Shown: piece by piece, positions 25,584-34,335 of the stretch
Layout of the letters: every line of letters starts with the position of its first letter
Position numbering within the stretch: position 1 is the stretch's first letter
Assembly (NCBI RefSeq): GCF_020524545.1
Contig: NZ_JAIVLG010000002.1
Location: forward strand, 186,001 to 250,000
Direction of reading: 5' to 3'
Origin: Microbacterium paraoxydans
GTDB lineage: Bacteria > Actinomycetota > Actinomycetes > Actinomycetales > Microbacteriaceae
DNA: 64,000 nt
Made by a program: the position numbers and the translations under genes
Notes under the pieces: model-generated
Seen by the model: only the letters and a program-made list of their open reading frames with translations
What the model was told of the DNA's origin: nothing
Database searches by the model: none

Positions 25584-26705
25584 ATGGGCCGAGCGCGGAT
25601 CTCGGATGTCGCCGCTGCTGCCGGTGTCTCCGTCACGACTGTGTCGCTCGTGCTGAACAATGCCGAGTCGCGCATCTCGGAGCAGACCCGCATCCGTGTC
25701 CGTGAGGCGGCGGAAGCCGTCGGGTACGCGCCCAGCGCCGTCGCCCGCGGGTTGCGCACGCAGCGCACACGCATCGTGGGACTCCTGTCGGACCAGATCG
25801 CGACGACCCCGTTCGCCGGCCGCATGCTCGCCGGAGCACAGGACGCCGCGCGCGAGCACGATCACCTCGTGCTCTTCATCGACACCGGGGGCGACGCCGA
25901 CATCGAGGCGGACGCCCTCCGCGCTCTCGCGGCGCAGCAGGTCGACGGCATGATCTACGCCTGCATGTGGCATCGGGCTGTCGATGTTCCCGCCGGGCTT
26001 CCCCGCGGATCGGTTCTGCTCGACTGCTACCCCGAGGATGGCGGCTTCCGCAGCGTCGTACCCGATGACCGCGTGGGGGGTGCCGCTGCGGTACGGGAGC
26101 TCCTCGCGGCAGGTCACCGCCGCATCGCCTATCTCGACACCGACGACCCGGAGCCCATCGCGTCGCGACTGCGTCACGAGGGCTACCTCGAGGCGCTCGC
26201 CGAGGCAGGAGTCGAGGCCGACCCCGCACTCCACGTGACCGGCGAGACGTCGGCGCAGGGTGGACGCGCGGCAGCCGGTGGACTGCTCGATCTGCCCGAA
26301 GGCCAGCGTCCGACCGCCATCTTCTGCTTCAACGACCGCATGGCGATCGGGGTCTACGCCGCGGCACACCATCGCGGCCTCGAGATCCCGCGTGACCTCT
26401 CGGTCGTCGGCTACGACGATCAGCAATTGGTCGCGGCGGAAATGGATCCGCCTCTCACCACCATCGCACTGCCCCACTACGAGATGGGGCGTTGGGCGAT
26501 GGAGGTCGCGCTCGGCGTTCGCGCGGAGGGGGACGAGGACGCCTCTTACCGAATGAACTGTCCCGTCATCCGACGGGATTCCGTGGGCCCGCCGCCGGCG
26601 CATGTCGGCAAACAGAACCGACGACGGGCTTCACACTCAACCGAAGGGCCGCACTCGGCGGCTCCCGATCAGGTGCTCGACGTGGGCGTCGGGCACCAAG
26701 AATAG
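25584..26705 (+). CDS. LacI-family transcriptional regulator
   Basis: 373 aa from ATG 25584 (GAGGTGAG upstream). The N-terminal helix-turn-helix (ISDVAAAAGVSVTTVSLVLN) with hinge helix (GYAPSAVARGLRTQRT) is followed by a periplasmic-binding-protein-like sugar domain (IVGLLSDQI, VDGMIYACMW, AIFCFNDRMAIGVYAAA, LSVVGYDDQ). The last ~35 residues after RRDSVGPP are an Arg/Ser-rich tail not usual for the family. It likely represses the ABC sugar operon that starts 9 bp downstream, through the palindrome at 25520-25531. The inducer is unknown. Confidence 0.93.
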   Translation: MGRARISDVAAAAGVSVTTVSLVLNNAESRISEQTRIRVREAAEAVGYAPSAVARGLRTQRTRIVGLLSDQIATTPFAGRMLAGAQDAAREHDHLVLFIDTGGDADIEADALRALAAQQVDGMIYACMWHRAVDVPAGLPRGSVLLDCYPEDGGFRSVVPDDRVGGAAAVRELLAAGHRRIAYLDTDDPEPIASRLRHEGYLEALAEAGVEADPALHVTGETSAQGGRAAAGGLLDLPEGQRPTAIFCFNDRMAIGVYAAAHHRGLEIPRDLSVVGYDDQQLVAAEMDPPLTTIALPHYEMGRWAMEVALGVRAEGDEDASYRMNCPVIRRDSVGPPPAHVGKQNRRRASHSTEGPHSAAPDQVLDVGVGHQE

Positions 26706-26714
26706 GAAACCACA

Positions 26715-28007
26715 ATGACGCGCAGAACGTCGCCGATCTCCGTGGCGGCCGGGTTGGTGACAGCCCTCGCCCTCGCAGGATGCGGACAGGCAGGTCAAGG
26801 CAACACGACCGGAGAAGACGGTCGCACGCAGCTCACGATGTGGACGCACTCCGCCGGCAACGCCGCGGAGCTCGCCGTCTACGAGAAGATCATCACCGAT
26901 TTCAACGCCTCGCAGGACGAGTACGAAGTCGTACACGAGTCGTTCCCGCAGGGGGCGTACAACGACGCGATCGTCGCCGCGGCGGCCTCGGGAGACCTCC
27001 CGTGCCTTCTCGACCTCGACGGCCCGATCATGCCCAACTGGGCATGGGCGCAGTACCTCCAGCCGTTGAACATCTCCACCGACATCACCGACAGCCTCCT
27101 CCCGACGGCCGTCGGTGTCTGGGACGGTGAGATCTACTCGGCCGGCTACTGGGACGCGGCGCTGTCGATCTTCGCACGCAAGTCGGTTCTCGATGCCAAC
27201 GGCATCCGCATCCCCTCGACCGATCAGCCGTGGACGGCATCCGAGTTCGATGCCGCACTGTCGACGCTGCAGGATGCCGGCTACGACACCCCGATCGACA
27301 TCGGCGCGGAAGACACCGGCGAGTGGTGGCCGTACGCATACTCGCCGCTGCTGCAGAGCTTCGGCGGCGACCTGATCGACCGCGACACGATGCTCACCGC
27401 CGACGGCGCACTGAACGGCGACGATGCTGTGGCGTGGGGCACCTGGTTCCAGAACCTCTTCGCCGAGGGCTACGCGAGCAACGCGGGCACGATCGGCAAC
27501 CAGGAGTTCGTCGACGACGAGGTCGCCCTCAGCTACACCGGGGTGTGGAACGCGCTGGAATCCGTCGAGGCGATCGGCGACGACCTGCTGATCCTGCCGC
27601 CGCCCGACTTCGGAAACGGGCCGAAGATCGGCGGAGGGTCGTGGCAGTGGGCGATCTCGTCGAGCTGCAACGACGCCGAAGGCGCGAGGCAGTACCTCGA
27701 GTTCAGCTTCAACGACGAGTACATCACCGAGTTCGCCGACAACCAGATCGTCATCCCCGCGACGGAGGCCGCCGCTCAGGCGTCGGAGTACTTCGGCGAC
27801 GACGGCGTGCTGCGCCCGTTCGTCGAACTGTCGCAGAAGTACGCCGTGCTTCGGCCGGAGACTCCCGCCTACGCCGTGATCTCGACCACGTTCGAGACGG
27901 CGGCGAAGAACATCATGAGCGGCGCCGATGTCACGGCGACCCTCGACCAGGCCGTCGCGGACATCGATGCCAACATCGCGTCCAACGACGGGTACGGATT
28001 CCAGTAG
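26715..28007 (+). CDS. ABC transporter sugar-binding lipoprotein
   Basis: 430-aa extracellular solute-binding protein of the CUT1 sugar family. Signal peptide with lipobox LALAGC (Cys about residue 23). Typical elements are LTMWTHSAGNAAELAVYEKI at the start of the mature domain, TDQPWTASEFDAALSTL, and VALSYTGVWNALE. It captures the sugar and delivers it to the two permeases encoded next. No ATPase gene is present, as is usual for CUT1 systems, which share an MsiK-like ATPase. It begins 9 bp after the regulator stop. Confidence 0.93.
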   Translation: MTRRTSPISVAAGLVTALALAGCGQAGQGNTTGEDGRTQLTMWTHSAGNAAELAVYEKIITDFNASQDEYEVVHESFPQGAYNDAIVAAAASGDLPCLLDLDGPIMPNWAWAQYLQPLNISTDITDSLLPTAVGVWDGEIYSAGYWDAALSIFARKSVLDANGIRIPSTDQPWTASEFDAALSTLQDAGYDTPIDIGAEDTGEWWPYAYSPLLQSFGGDLIDRDTMLTADGALNGDDAVAWGTWFQNLFAEGYASNAGTIGNQEFVDDEVALSYTGVWNALESVEAIGDDLLILPPPDFGNGPKIGGGSWQWAISSSCNDAEGARQYLEFSFNDEYITEFADNQIVIPATEAAAQASEYFGDDGVLRPFVELSQKYAVLRPETPAYAVISTTFETAAKNIMSGADVTATLDQAVADIDANIASNDGYGFQ

Positions 28008-28089
28008 ACGGTGACGGCGAAGGTGGGAGCGCGGGCGACCGCGGTCCCACCCCGCCGTGCTGTCCACCCCGATCCTGAAAGACGTATCG

Positions 28090-29031
28090 ATGACCGTCAC
28101 ACCTCCGACGGCGGAGGCCGAGACCCCTCGGCGCTCCCTTCGTTCCTTCCGCTCCAGCCGCGGGCGCGAGACGTGGGCAGGGCTCGGCATGGTCGCGCCG
28201 GCCGCGCTCCTGCTCACGCTCTTCCTGATCATCCCGGTGGTCCTCGCGTTCACCCTCTCCTTCACGAACGCGAGGCTCATCTCGCCCAACCCGCCGCGCT
28301 TCGTCGGGTTCGACAACTTCATCCGAGCGTTCACCGCCGACCCGCTCTTCGTGCAATCGATCGGCAACACGGCGATCTTCGCGCTCGTCGTCGTGCCCGT
28401 GCAGGCCGGACTCGGTCTCGCGCTCGCGGTGCTGGTGAACCGAAAGCTCCGCGGCACGACGTTCTTCCGCGTCGTGTTCTTCGTTCCCGTCGTGACGTCG
28501 ATCGTCGTCGTCTCGATCCTGTGGAAGTTCCTCTACCAGGATGATGGGCTCATCAACTCGATGATCGATGCCGTCACCTTCGGGTTGTGGAGCGGAAACG
28601 ACTGGCTCAACGATCCCTCGACGGCGCTCGGGGCGATCATCGTCATGTCGATCTGGCAGGCCGTCGGATTCCACATGATCATCTGGCTGTCCGGGCTGCA
28701 GACGATTCCCGAGGAGCTCTACGAAGCGGCCCGCATGGATGGTGCCAGCCCCTGGCGCCAGTTCACGAGCGTCACCTGGCCGGGGCTGCGCCCGACGATG
28801 GTGTTCGTGCTCGTCACCATCACGATCGCCGCTCTCGGGCTTTTCGTCCAGATCGATGTGATGACGCAGGGCGGCCCGCAGGGTGCGACCTCGACGGTCG
28901 TCTACCACGCGGTGCGCAAGGGCTTCGGTCAGCAGGAGATCGGTTACGCGGCCGCGATCTCGCTCATCTTCTTCGTGGCCGTGCTCATCATCGCGCTCAT
29001 CCAGCGTCGCATCACCCGGGAGAAGGACTGA
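28090..29031 (+). CDS. ABC sugar permease (MalF type)
   Basis: 313 aa from ATG 28090. Six predicted membrane segments (APAALLLTLFLIIPVVLAF is the first) and the EAA loop EELYEAARMDGASPWRQF that contacts the ATPase. First of two permeases; its TGA overlaps the next start by one base (TGATG). Confidence 0.93.
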   Translation: MTVTPPTAEAETPRRSLRSFRSSRGRETWAGLGMVAPAALLLTLFLIIPVVLAFTLSFTNARLISPNPPRFVGFDNFIRAFTADPLFVQSIGNTAIFALVVVPVQAGLGLALAVLVNRKLRGTTFFRVVFFVPVVTSIVVVSILWKFLYQDDGLINSMIDAVTFGLWSGNDWLNDPSTALGAIIVMSIWQAVGFHMIIWLSGLQTIPEELYEAARMDGASPWRQFTSVTWPGLRPTMVFVLVTITIAALGLFVQIDVMTQGGPQGATSTVVYHAVRKGFGQQEIGYAAAISLIFFVAVLIIALIQRRITREKD

Positions 29032-29981
29032 TGACCGCCACCGTGGACAACCACACCGGGACGAGGCGCGCTCCCTCGCGCTCCGCTCGCGTCTCGAAGT
29101 CGACTGCGGCGAGCCGCCGATGGGGCACGACCGCGACCTACATCGCGATGTCCGTGCTCGCCGTGATCTTCCTCTTCCCGCTCGTGTTCATGTTCGTGTC
29201 GAGTCTCAAGCCCGACGCGCAGATCCTGCAGGATCTCGACTCGCCGCTCGCCTTCCTTCCCGTCGGAGACATCAGTCTCGACAACTACTTCGGTGTATTC
29301 GATCGGGTGCCGGTCGCGCAGTTCATGTTCAACTCGGTGCTCGTCACCGTGCTGACCGTCGGGCTTGGACTCATCGTCAACTCGATGGCAGGGTTCGCGC
29401 TTTCACGGCTCGCGTGGCGCGGCCGGCTCGTCGTGCTCGCCGTCATCATCGCGACGCTCATCGTGCCTTTCGAGACGATCGCCGTCCCGATGGTCTACTG
29501 GGTCGCCCAGTTGCCCACGCTCGTGTTCGAAGGCGGCGTGCTCAAGTACGACTTCGGCTGGTTGAACACCTACGAGGTGCAGATCGTCCCGTTCATCGCG
29601 AACGCGTTCTCCATCTTCCTGTTCACGCAGTACTTCTCCACGATCCCGAAGTCGCTCGACGAGGCGGCGCGGATCGACGGGGCGAGCTGGTTCATGATCT
29701 ATCGCCGCATCATCGTGCCGCTGTCGGGGCCGGCGTTCGCCACGGTCGCGATCCTGACCTTCCTGCCCGCGTGGAACCAGTATCTGTGGCCGCTCATGGT
29801 CGTCCAACGAGAGAATCTGCGTCCCGTCATGGTCGGCATGCAGTACTTCTTCCAACTCAACACCGCCTGGGGTGAGGTCATGGCATACACGTCGTTGATC
29901 ACCGTCCCCGTGCTCATCGTCTTCCTGATCTTCCAGCGCGCGTTCGTCAGCTCGATCGCCGCGAGCGGAGTGAAGGGGTGA
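29031..29981 (+). CDS. ABC sugar permease (MalG type)
   Basis: 316 aa. Start ATG 29031 is fixed by the TGATG overlap with the first permease; a longer frame exists upstream but is the shadow of that gene. Six membrane segments, beginning YIAMSVLAVIFLFPLVFMF, and the EAA loop DEAARIDGASWFMIYRRI. Works with the MalF-type permease, the binding protein and a shared ATPase encoded elsewhere. Confidence 0.94.
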   Translation: MTATVDNHTGTRRAPSRSARVSKSTAASRRWGTTATYIAMSVLAVIFLFPLVFMFVSSLKPDAQILQDLDSPLAFLPVGDISLDNYFGVFDRVPVAQFMFNSVLVTVLTVGLGLIVNSMAGFALSRLAWRGRLVVLAVIIATLIVPFETIAVPMVYWVAQLPTLVFEGGVLKYDFGWLNTYEVQIVPFIANAFSIFLFTQYFSTIPKSLDEAARIDGASWFMIYRRIIVPLSGPAFATVAILTFLPAWNQYLWPLMVVQRENLRPVMVGMQYFFQLNTAWGEVMAYTSLITVPVLIVFLIFQRAFVSSIAASGVKG

Positions 29982-29992
29982 AAGGAAACACC

Positions 29993-30961
29993 GTGTTCGA
30001 CCTTCCCGACTCCTGGGTATGGGACTACTGGTTCGCCGACGACGGTGAGCGGTACCACCTCTTCTTCCTCTATGCCTCGCGCGCGCTGCACGACCCCGAA
30101 CGGCGCCACTACCGTGCGTCGATCGGGCACGCGACCTCGACCGACCTCGTCGAGTGGACGCGTGGGCCCGACGCGCTCGTGCGCGGTGACGCACCCGCCT
30201 TCGACGACCTCGCCACCTGGACGGGTTCGACGGTGAGGCATCCGGACGGTACGTGGTTCCTCTTCTACACCGGCGCCAGCCTGAGCGACGGGGGCAAGAA
30301 CATCCAGTCGATCGGGTACGCCACGTCGGATGACCTCGTCACGTGGCACAAGGCGCCCCATCCTGTGCTGAACGCCCGGGCGCCCTGGTACGAGACGATC
30401 GACAGCGGGGCCTGGCACGATGAGGCCTTCCGCGATCCGTGGGTCTTCCCCGACCCCGACGGTGTCGGGTGGCACATGTATGTCACGGCACGCGCCCCCC
30501 ACGGCCCCGTCGAGGGCAGGGGAGTGATCGGCCACGCGTGGTCGGCCGACCTTCGCGAGTGGGAGCTGCGGGAGCCGTTGAGCGTGCCCTCCGACAACGG
30601 GTTCGGGCAGCTGGAGGTCGTGCAGGTCGAGGTCGTCGACGGTCGCCCCGTCCTCCTGTTCTCCTGCCTGGCGGAGCATTCGATGCCGTCGCGACGGCCC
30701 GTCGCGGGAGGCACGTGGGCGGTCGCCGCCGACAGCGTCCTCGGCCCCTTCGACATCTCTCGTGCCGAAGCCGTGACCGGCGACGACCTCTACGTGGGCA
30801 GGCTCCTGCGCCGCCGCGACGATGGCCAGTGGTTGCTCTTCGCCTTCCGCAACCGTGGTGCCGACGGGCGCTTCGTCGGGGGAATCACAGATCCGATGCC
30901 GGTCGAATGGGTCGAGGGGCGTCTTGCCGTGCGTGAGCCCGTGGCCGGCAGCCGTTCGTAG
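29993..30961 (+). CDS. Glycoside hydrolase, five-bladed propeller (GH32/43/68-like)
   Basis: 322 aa from GTG 29993 with AAAGGA 6 nt upstream; GTG 29978, which overlaps the permease stop, would add five residues. Beta-propeller repeats are visible: WDYWFADDGERYHLFFL, HATSTDLVEWTRG, WTGSTVRHPDGTWFLFYTG, FRDPWVFPDPDG. The Asp of WDYWF and the Asp of FRDPW are candidates for the catalytic residues of this clan. No signal peptide, so it acts in the cytoplasm on sugars imported by the operon. Fructan- or arabinan-type substrates are possible; context does not decide. Confidence 0.8.
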   Translation: MFDLPDSWVWDYWFADDGERYHLFFLYASRALHDPERRHYRASIGHATSTDLVEWTRGPDALVRGDAPAFDDLATWTGSTVRHPDGTWFLFYTGASLSDGGKNIQSIGYATSDDLVTWHKAPHPVLNARAPWYETIDSGAWHDEAFRDPWVFPDPDGVGWHMYVTARAPHGPVEGRGVIGHAWSADLREWELREPLSVPSDNGFGQLEVVQVEVVDGRPVLLFSCLAEHSMPSRRPVAGGTWAVAADSVLGPFDISRAEAVTGDDLYVGRLLRRRDDGQWLLFAFRNRGADGRFVGGITDPMPVEWVEGRLAVREPVAGSRS

Positions 30962-30970
30962 ACTGGGGCG

Positions 30971-31462
30971 ATGCGACCGCTCACCGAAGCCGACGTCCGC
31001 GCAACGTTCGTCAACGCGGACCCGGAGGAGCTGCGGATCATGGAGATGCCGCACGATTTCCTGCTCGTCGATTGGGACTACCTCGACTTCTTCGCGTGGT
31101 CGGATCCGAACGCCAGCCGTCGCGGCTACGTCCTGATCCCGTTGGAGGAGAGGGTCGTGGGGATCGTGCTCCGGGCCACCGAGCCAGGACGAGGGCACGC
31201 AGGCATGTGCGACATCTGCCACACGATGCAGCCCGGCAACCAGGTCTCCCTGTTCTCCGCGCGTCGCTCGGGCCAGGCCGGGCGTCGGGGTGACTCGGTC
31301 GGCGTCTACCTGTGCGCCGACCTCTCCTGCCACGAGAACGTGCGCCTCGCGCATCCGCTGGCGCCGAACGAGGTCAGGGCACCGGGGCAGGCCGATCTGC
31401 GGCTGGACGGCACGCGCCGCCGCATGGAGCGCTTCGTCTCGCAGGTCTGGCAGCGCATCTGA
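30971..31462 (+). CDS. FBP-domain (EF-G-binding) zinc-finger protein
   Basis: 163 aa. N-terminal alpha/beta region (EELRIMEMPHDFLLVDWDYL, FAWSDPNASRRGYVLI) and a C-terminal treble-clef zinc finger with CDIC (79-82) and YLCADLSCHENV ligands. This is the actinobacterial FBP family, related to FusB-type proteins that bind elongation factor G on stalled ribosomes. It follows the glycosidase by 9 bp but is probably independent of it in function. Confidence 0.88.
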   Translation: MRPLTEADVRATFVNADPEELRIMEMPHDFLLVDWDYLDFFAWSDPNASRRGYVLIPLEERVVGIVLRATEPGRGHAGMCDICHTMQPGNQVSLFSARRSGQAGRRGDSVGVYLCADLSCHENVRLAHPLAPNEVRAPGQADLRLDGTRRRMERFVSQVWQRI

Positions 31463-31508
31463 TCGCGGCTACGCTGGACCCACACGTCCTGTGCTCGAAG
31501 GAGACGCC

Positions 31509-32309
31509 ATGAGTGATGCCATCCTGTTCGCCGTCGAAGAGGGGATGGCCAGGCTCACGCTGAACCGCCCCGCCCGCCTCAACGCGTTCAATGCCGACCT
31601 CGCGCACGCCTGGAAGGATGCGACGGCCGAGGCGACATCGCGGGCCGACGTGAAGGCGATCCTGATCGATGCGTCGGGCCCCGCCTTCTGTGCAGGAGGA
31701 GACGTGATCGACATGGCGACGTCCATGGGGGCATCCGGTGCGGAGATCACCGCGCTCGCCGAGGTCATCAACTCCGGCATCCGCTCCCTCACGGAGTCGA
31801 CGGTTCCCGTCGTCGCCGCCGCGCACGGCACGACGGCGGGCGGCGGTCTCGGCATCCTGCTCTCCAGCGACTACGCGGTGGTCGGCTCGCGGTCGAAGCT
31901 CGGCAGCCTGTACGCCAACATCGGCCTGACTCCCGACCTCTCCGTGTCGGCTCAGCTCGCACGCGCGATCGGCCAGAGGCGCGCCCTGCAACTGGTGCTG
32001 CAGGATCGTCTGCTCTCGGCCTCCGAAGCGCTCGACTGGGGGCTCGTCGCCGAGGTCGTCGAGGGAGAGGACTCCGCGGCCGAGGCCGCCCTGGTCCGGG
32101 CGCGAGGCGAGGAGATCGCCCGCTTCTGGCTGGCCGGAGCCGCCGACGCGTACGGTCAGGCGAAACGACTGGTCCGTTCCCAGCCCGAGCGCTCCTTCGC
32201 CGAGCAGCTGAGCGAGGAGGCCCGGTCGATCGGCGCAGCGCTGGAGACTCCGGACGCACAGGCGCGGGTGTCTGCCTTCGCCGCCGCATCCGCCAAGAAG
32301 GGCGGCTGA
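31509..32309 (+). CDS. Enoyl-CoA hydratase/isomerase family protein
   Basis: 266 aa from ATG 31509 (GAAGGAG 6 nt upstream; the longer frame overlaps the FBP gene). Crotonase fold: LNRPARLNAFN near the N-terminus, the oxyanion-hole segment PAFCAGGDVIDMA, and AAHGTTAGGGLGILLSSDYAV. Glu/Gly residues of the hydratase pair are partly replaced (LGSLYANIGLTPD has Asp), so isomerase or other acyl-CoA chemistry is possible. Cytoplasmic; substrate unknown. Confidence 0.88.
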   Translation: MSDAILFAVEEGMARLTLNRPARLNAFNADLAHAWKDATAEATSRADVKAILIDASGPAFCAGGDVIDMATSMGASGAEITALAEVINSGIRSLTESTVPVVAAAHGTTAGGGLGILLSSDYAVVGSRSKLGSLYANIGLTPDLSVSAQLARAIGQRRALQLVLQDRLLSASEALDWGLVAEVVEGEDSAAEAALVRARGEEIARFWLAGAADAYGQAKRLVRSQPERSFAEQLSEEARSIGAALETPDAQARVSAFAAASAKKGG

Positions 32310-32424
32310 CTTCTTCTGCTCCGCCGCAGCACGGAGGCGACTTTCCCCAACCCGTGCGGTGCCCGCGGCATCCGTCGGTGGCCGTGGCAGGATGAAGGCA
32401 TCGCCGCTCGACGAGAGGATCGCC

Positions 32425-33423
32425 ATGTCCCAGCCGGACATCACCACCCCGCAGCCGCAGGGTGAGAAGAAGAACATGTCGCTGCTGATCCGAGGCTCCC
32501 TGTGGATCGCGATCGGCGCCCTGATCGCTGCCGCGCTGGTGTGCGTGGTCTGGGTGCTCATCGGCGATCAGGACGGCTTGATCGGCCGAGCGTTCCTCAC
32601 GATCCTCCTGTTGGCGGCCTTCGCAGGGATCGCGATCGCCGAAGCAGGACTCGCGCCGAACCGTCCTGACTGGCTTCAGCTGGCCAGCATGGTGAGCTGG
32701 ATCGTCGCGCTGCTCGTCGGCGCCGTCAAGATCTGGCTCCCCGAAGACGGCATGTACTTCGGAGCCGAGCGCTTCTTCCAACTGCTGCTCGTGATCGGCA
32801 TCCTGCAGCTCGCGCTCGTGCACGTGCGACTGTTCACACCGGCCGCCCAGCGCTACGTCACCACGTTCACGCGCGTCATCTACATCGTCACGATCACTTT
32901 CCTCGCCGGGCTCGTCGGCATGCTCGTGTTCTTCCTCGCCTTCCCCAACACCTTCGAGTACGGCGCCCTCTACTGGCGGATCGTCGTCGCGCTCACGATC
33001 CTCGTCGCCGTCGGCACCACGCTCATCCCGCTCCTGAACGCGCTCTTCGCGCCGAAGAAGGCACCCGCCGCGCCGGGCGTCGGGGCTGCGCCGTCCTGGC
33101 CGACCTATGCCGACGGCATCACGCCGCTGCCGGTGCTGCCCGACTCGTCGCCCGATTGGACGGCCTACTACACCGGGTACCCGACAGTCACCGCGCAACA
33201 GTCGCTCCCGGCGGCTCCGGCGGCGAGCTTCCCCGTCGTACCGCAGCCGGTCGAGCAGGCGTACGCGAACCCCGCGCCACCGCAGCCGGCCCCCGGTGTG
33301 CACACGCTGCCGCCCACGCCCGGAGCTGTGGAGCAGCCCCCGGCACCGAGACAGGAACCCTCCGCGTTCCCTCCGCCTCCGCCCGCGCCGCAACCGCCCG
33401 CACCGCAGCAGCCCGCACCATGA
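32425..33423 (+). CDS. Membrane protein with proline-rich tail
   Basis: 332 aa from ATG 32425 (GAGAGGA upstream; ATG 32392 would add 11 residues). At least five hydrophobic segments (LWIAIGALIAAALVCVVWVL; FLTILLLAAFAGIAIAEAGL; VSWIVALLVGAVKIW; FFQLLLVIGILQLALV; VIYIVTITFLAGLVGMLVFF; WRIVVALTILVAVGTTL) followed by a ~120-residue Pro/Ala-rich C-terminal tail, probably cytoplasmic. No family recognised. Its TGA overlaps the next ATG by 4 nt. Confidence 0.85.
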   Translation: MSQPDITTPQPQGEKKNMSLLIRGSLWIAIGALIAAALVCVVWVLIGDQDGLIGRAFLTILLLAAFAGIAIAEAGLAPNRPDWLQLASMVSWIVALLVGAVKIWLPEDGMYFGAERFFQLLLVIGILQLALVHVRLFTPAAQRYVTTFTRVIYIVTITFLAGLVGMLVFFLAFPNTFEYGALYWRIVVALTILVAVGTTLIPLLNALFAPKKAPAAPGVGAAPSWPTYADGITPLPVLPDSSPDWTAYYTGYPTVTAQQSLPAAPAASFPVVPQPVEQAYANPAPPQPAPGVHTLPPTPGAVEQPPAPRQEPSAFPPPPPAPQPPAPQQPAP

Positions 33424-34214
33424 CCCTCGTCGGAGACCTCGGCGAGCTCGCGACGGAGATCGCGCGCGAAGCGGGGGAGCTCGCGCACAGGCGGCGGCAA
33501 GAGGGCGTGCGCCTGGCGGCGACCAAGTCGACGCTCGCCGACATCGTGACGGAAGCCGACCGTGAGGTCGAAGCGCTCATCCGCCAACGTCTGCGCGCCG
33601 CCCGTGCCGAGGACGGCTTCCTCGGCGAGGAGTCAGGAGCCGAAGCCGGGACGAGCGGGATCACCTGGGTCGTCGACCCGATCGACGGCACCGTGAACTA
33701 CGCGTACGGCATCCCGGCCTACAACGTCAGCATCGCCGCCGTCCGGGGGGAGCCCGACCCGGAATCCTGGGAAGCCCTCGCCGCCGCGGTCAACGCACCC
33801 GCGCTCGGTGAGATCTTCACCGCGGCACGGGGGCATGGGGCGTGGTCCGAGGGCGCTCGGCTCGCGGTCACACAGGAGACCCCGGCCGGAGCGCTTCTGG
33901 GGACCGGGTTCGGCTACGACCCGGCAACCCACGAGGGCGACCTCGCCACGGTGGCGCGGGTGATGCCGATGGCGCGTGACGTCCGTCGTATGGGAGCGGC
34001 CGCTCTCGACCTCGCGTATGTCGCTGCGGGTCGACTCGACGGATACTTCGAGCGCGGCTTGCGCCCGTGGGACCATGCCGCCGGTGCGCTCCTGGTCTCG
34101 GAGGCGGGTGGAGTCGTGTCACGCATCGAGGTCGACTCTCCGCGGCCGATGATCATCGCGGGTGGCCGCGACGTGCACGACCGACTGCTCGCGATCCTGG
34201 ACACCGAAAAGTGA
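33420..34214 (+). CDS. Inositol monophosphatase family protein
   Basis: 264 aa. Start ATG 33420 is set by the ATGA overlap with the membrane-protein gene. Mg-dependent phosphatase motifs: GEESG (69-73), WVVDPIDGTVNYAYG with DPIDGT at 86-91, and WDHAAGALLVSEAGG near the C-terminus. Members dephosphorylate inositol-1-phosphate, histidinol phosphate or related compounds; context does not distinguish these. Cytoplasmic. Confidence 0.92.
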   Translation: MTLVGDLGELATEIAREAGELAHRRRQEGVRLAATKSTLADIVTEADREVEALIRQRLRAARAEDGFLGEESGAEAGTSGITWVVDPIDGTVNYAYGIPAYNVSIAAVRGEPDPESWEALAAAVNAPALGEIFTAARGHGAWSEGARLAVTQETPAGALLGTGFGYDPATHEGDLATVARVMPMARDVRRMGAAALDLAYVAAGRLDGYFERGLRPWDHAAGALLVSEAGGVVSRIEVDSPRPMIIAGGRDVHDRLLAILDTEK

Positions 34215-34335
34215 ATGATCCATGGCTTTCCCAGGGTGGCCAGGGTAGTGTTTTATCCGATCGTTATTCTCACCACCCGAAGGTGAGAGTCTGAGTTTGC
34301 GCCCCCGAGCTGACGCACGACCCGAGAGAAACGCT

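Noticed and set aside
34215..34335. Possible ydaO (c-di-AMP) riboswitch before the M23 peptidase, as found before actinobacterial wall hydrolases
   Set aside because: The leader is only about 120 nt and I could not find the conserved ydaO core or its paired elements.
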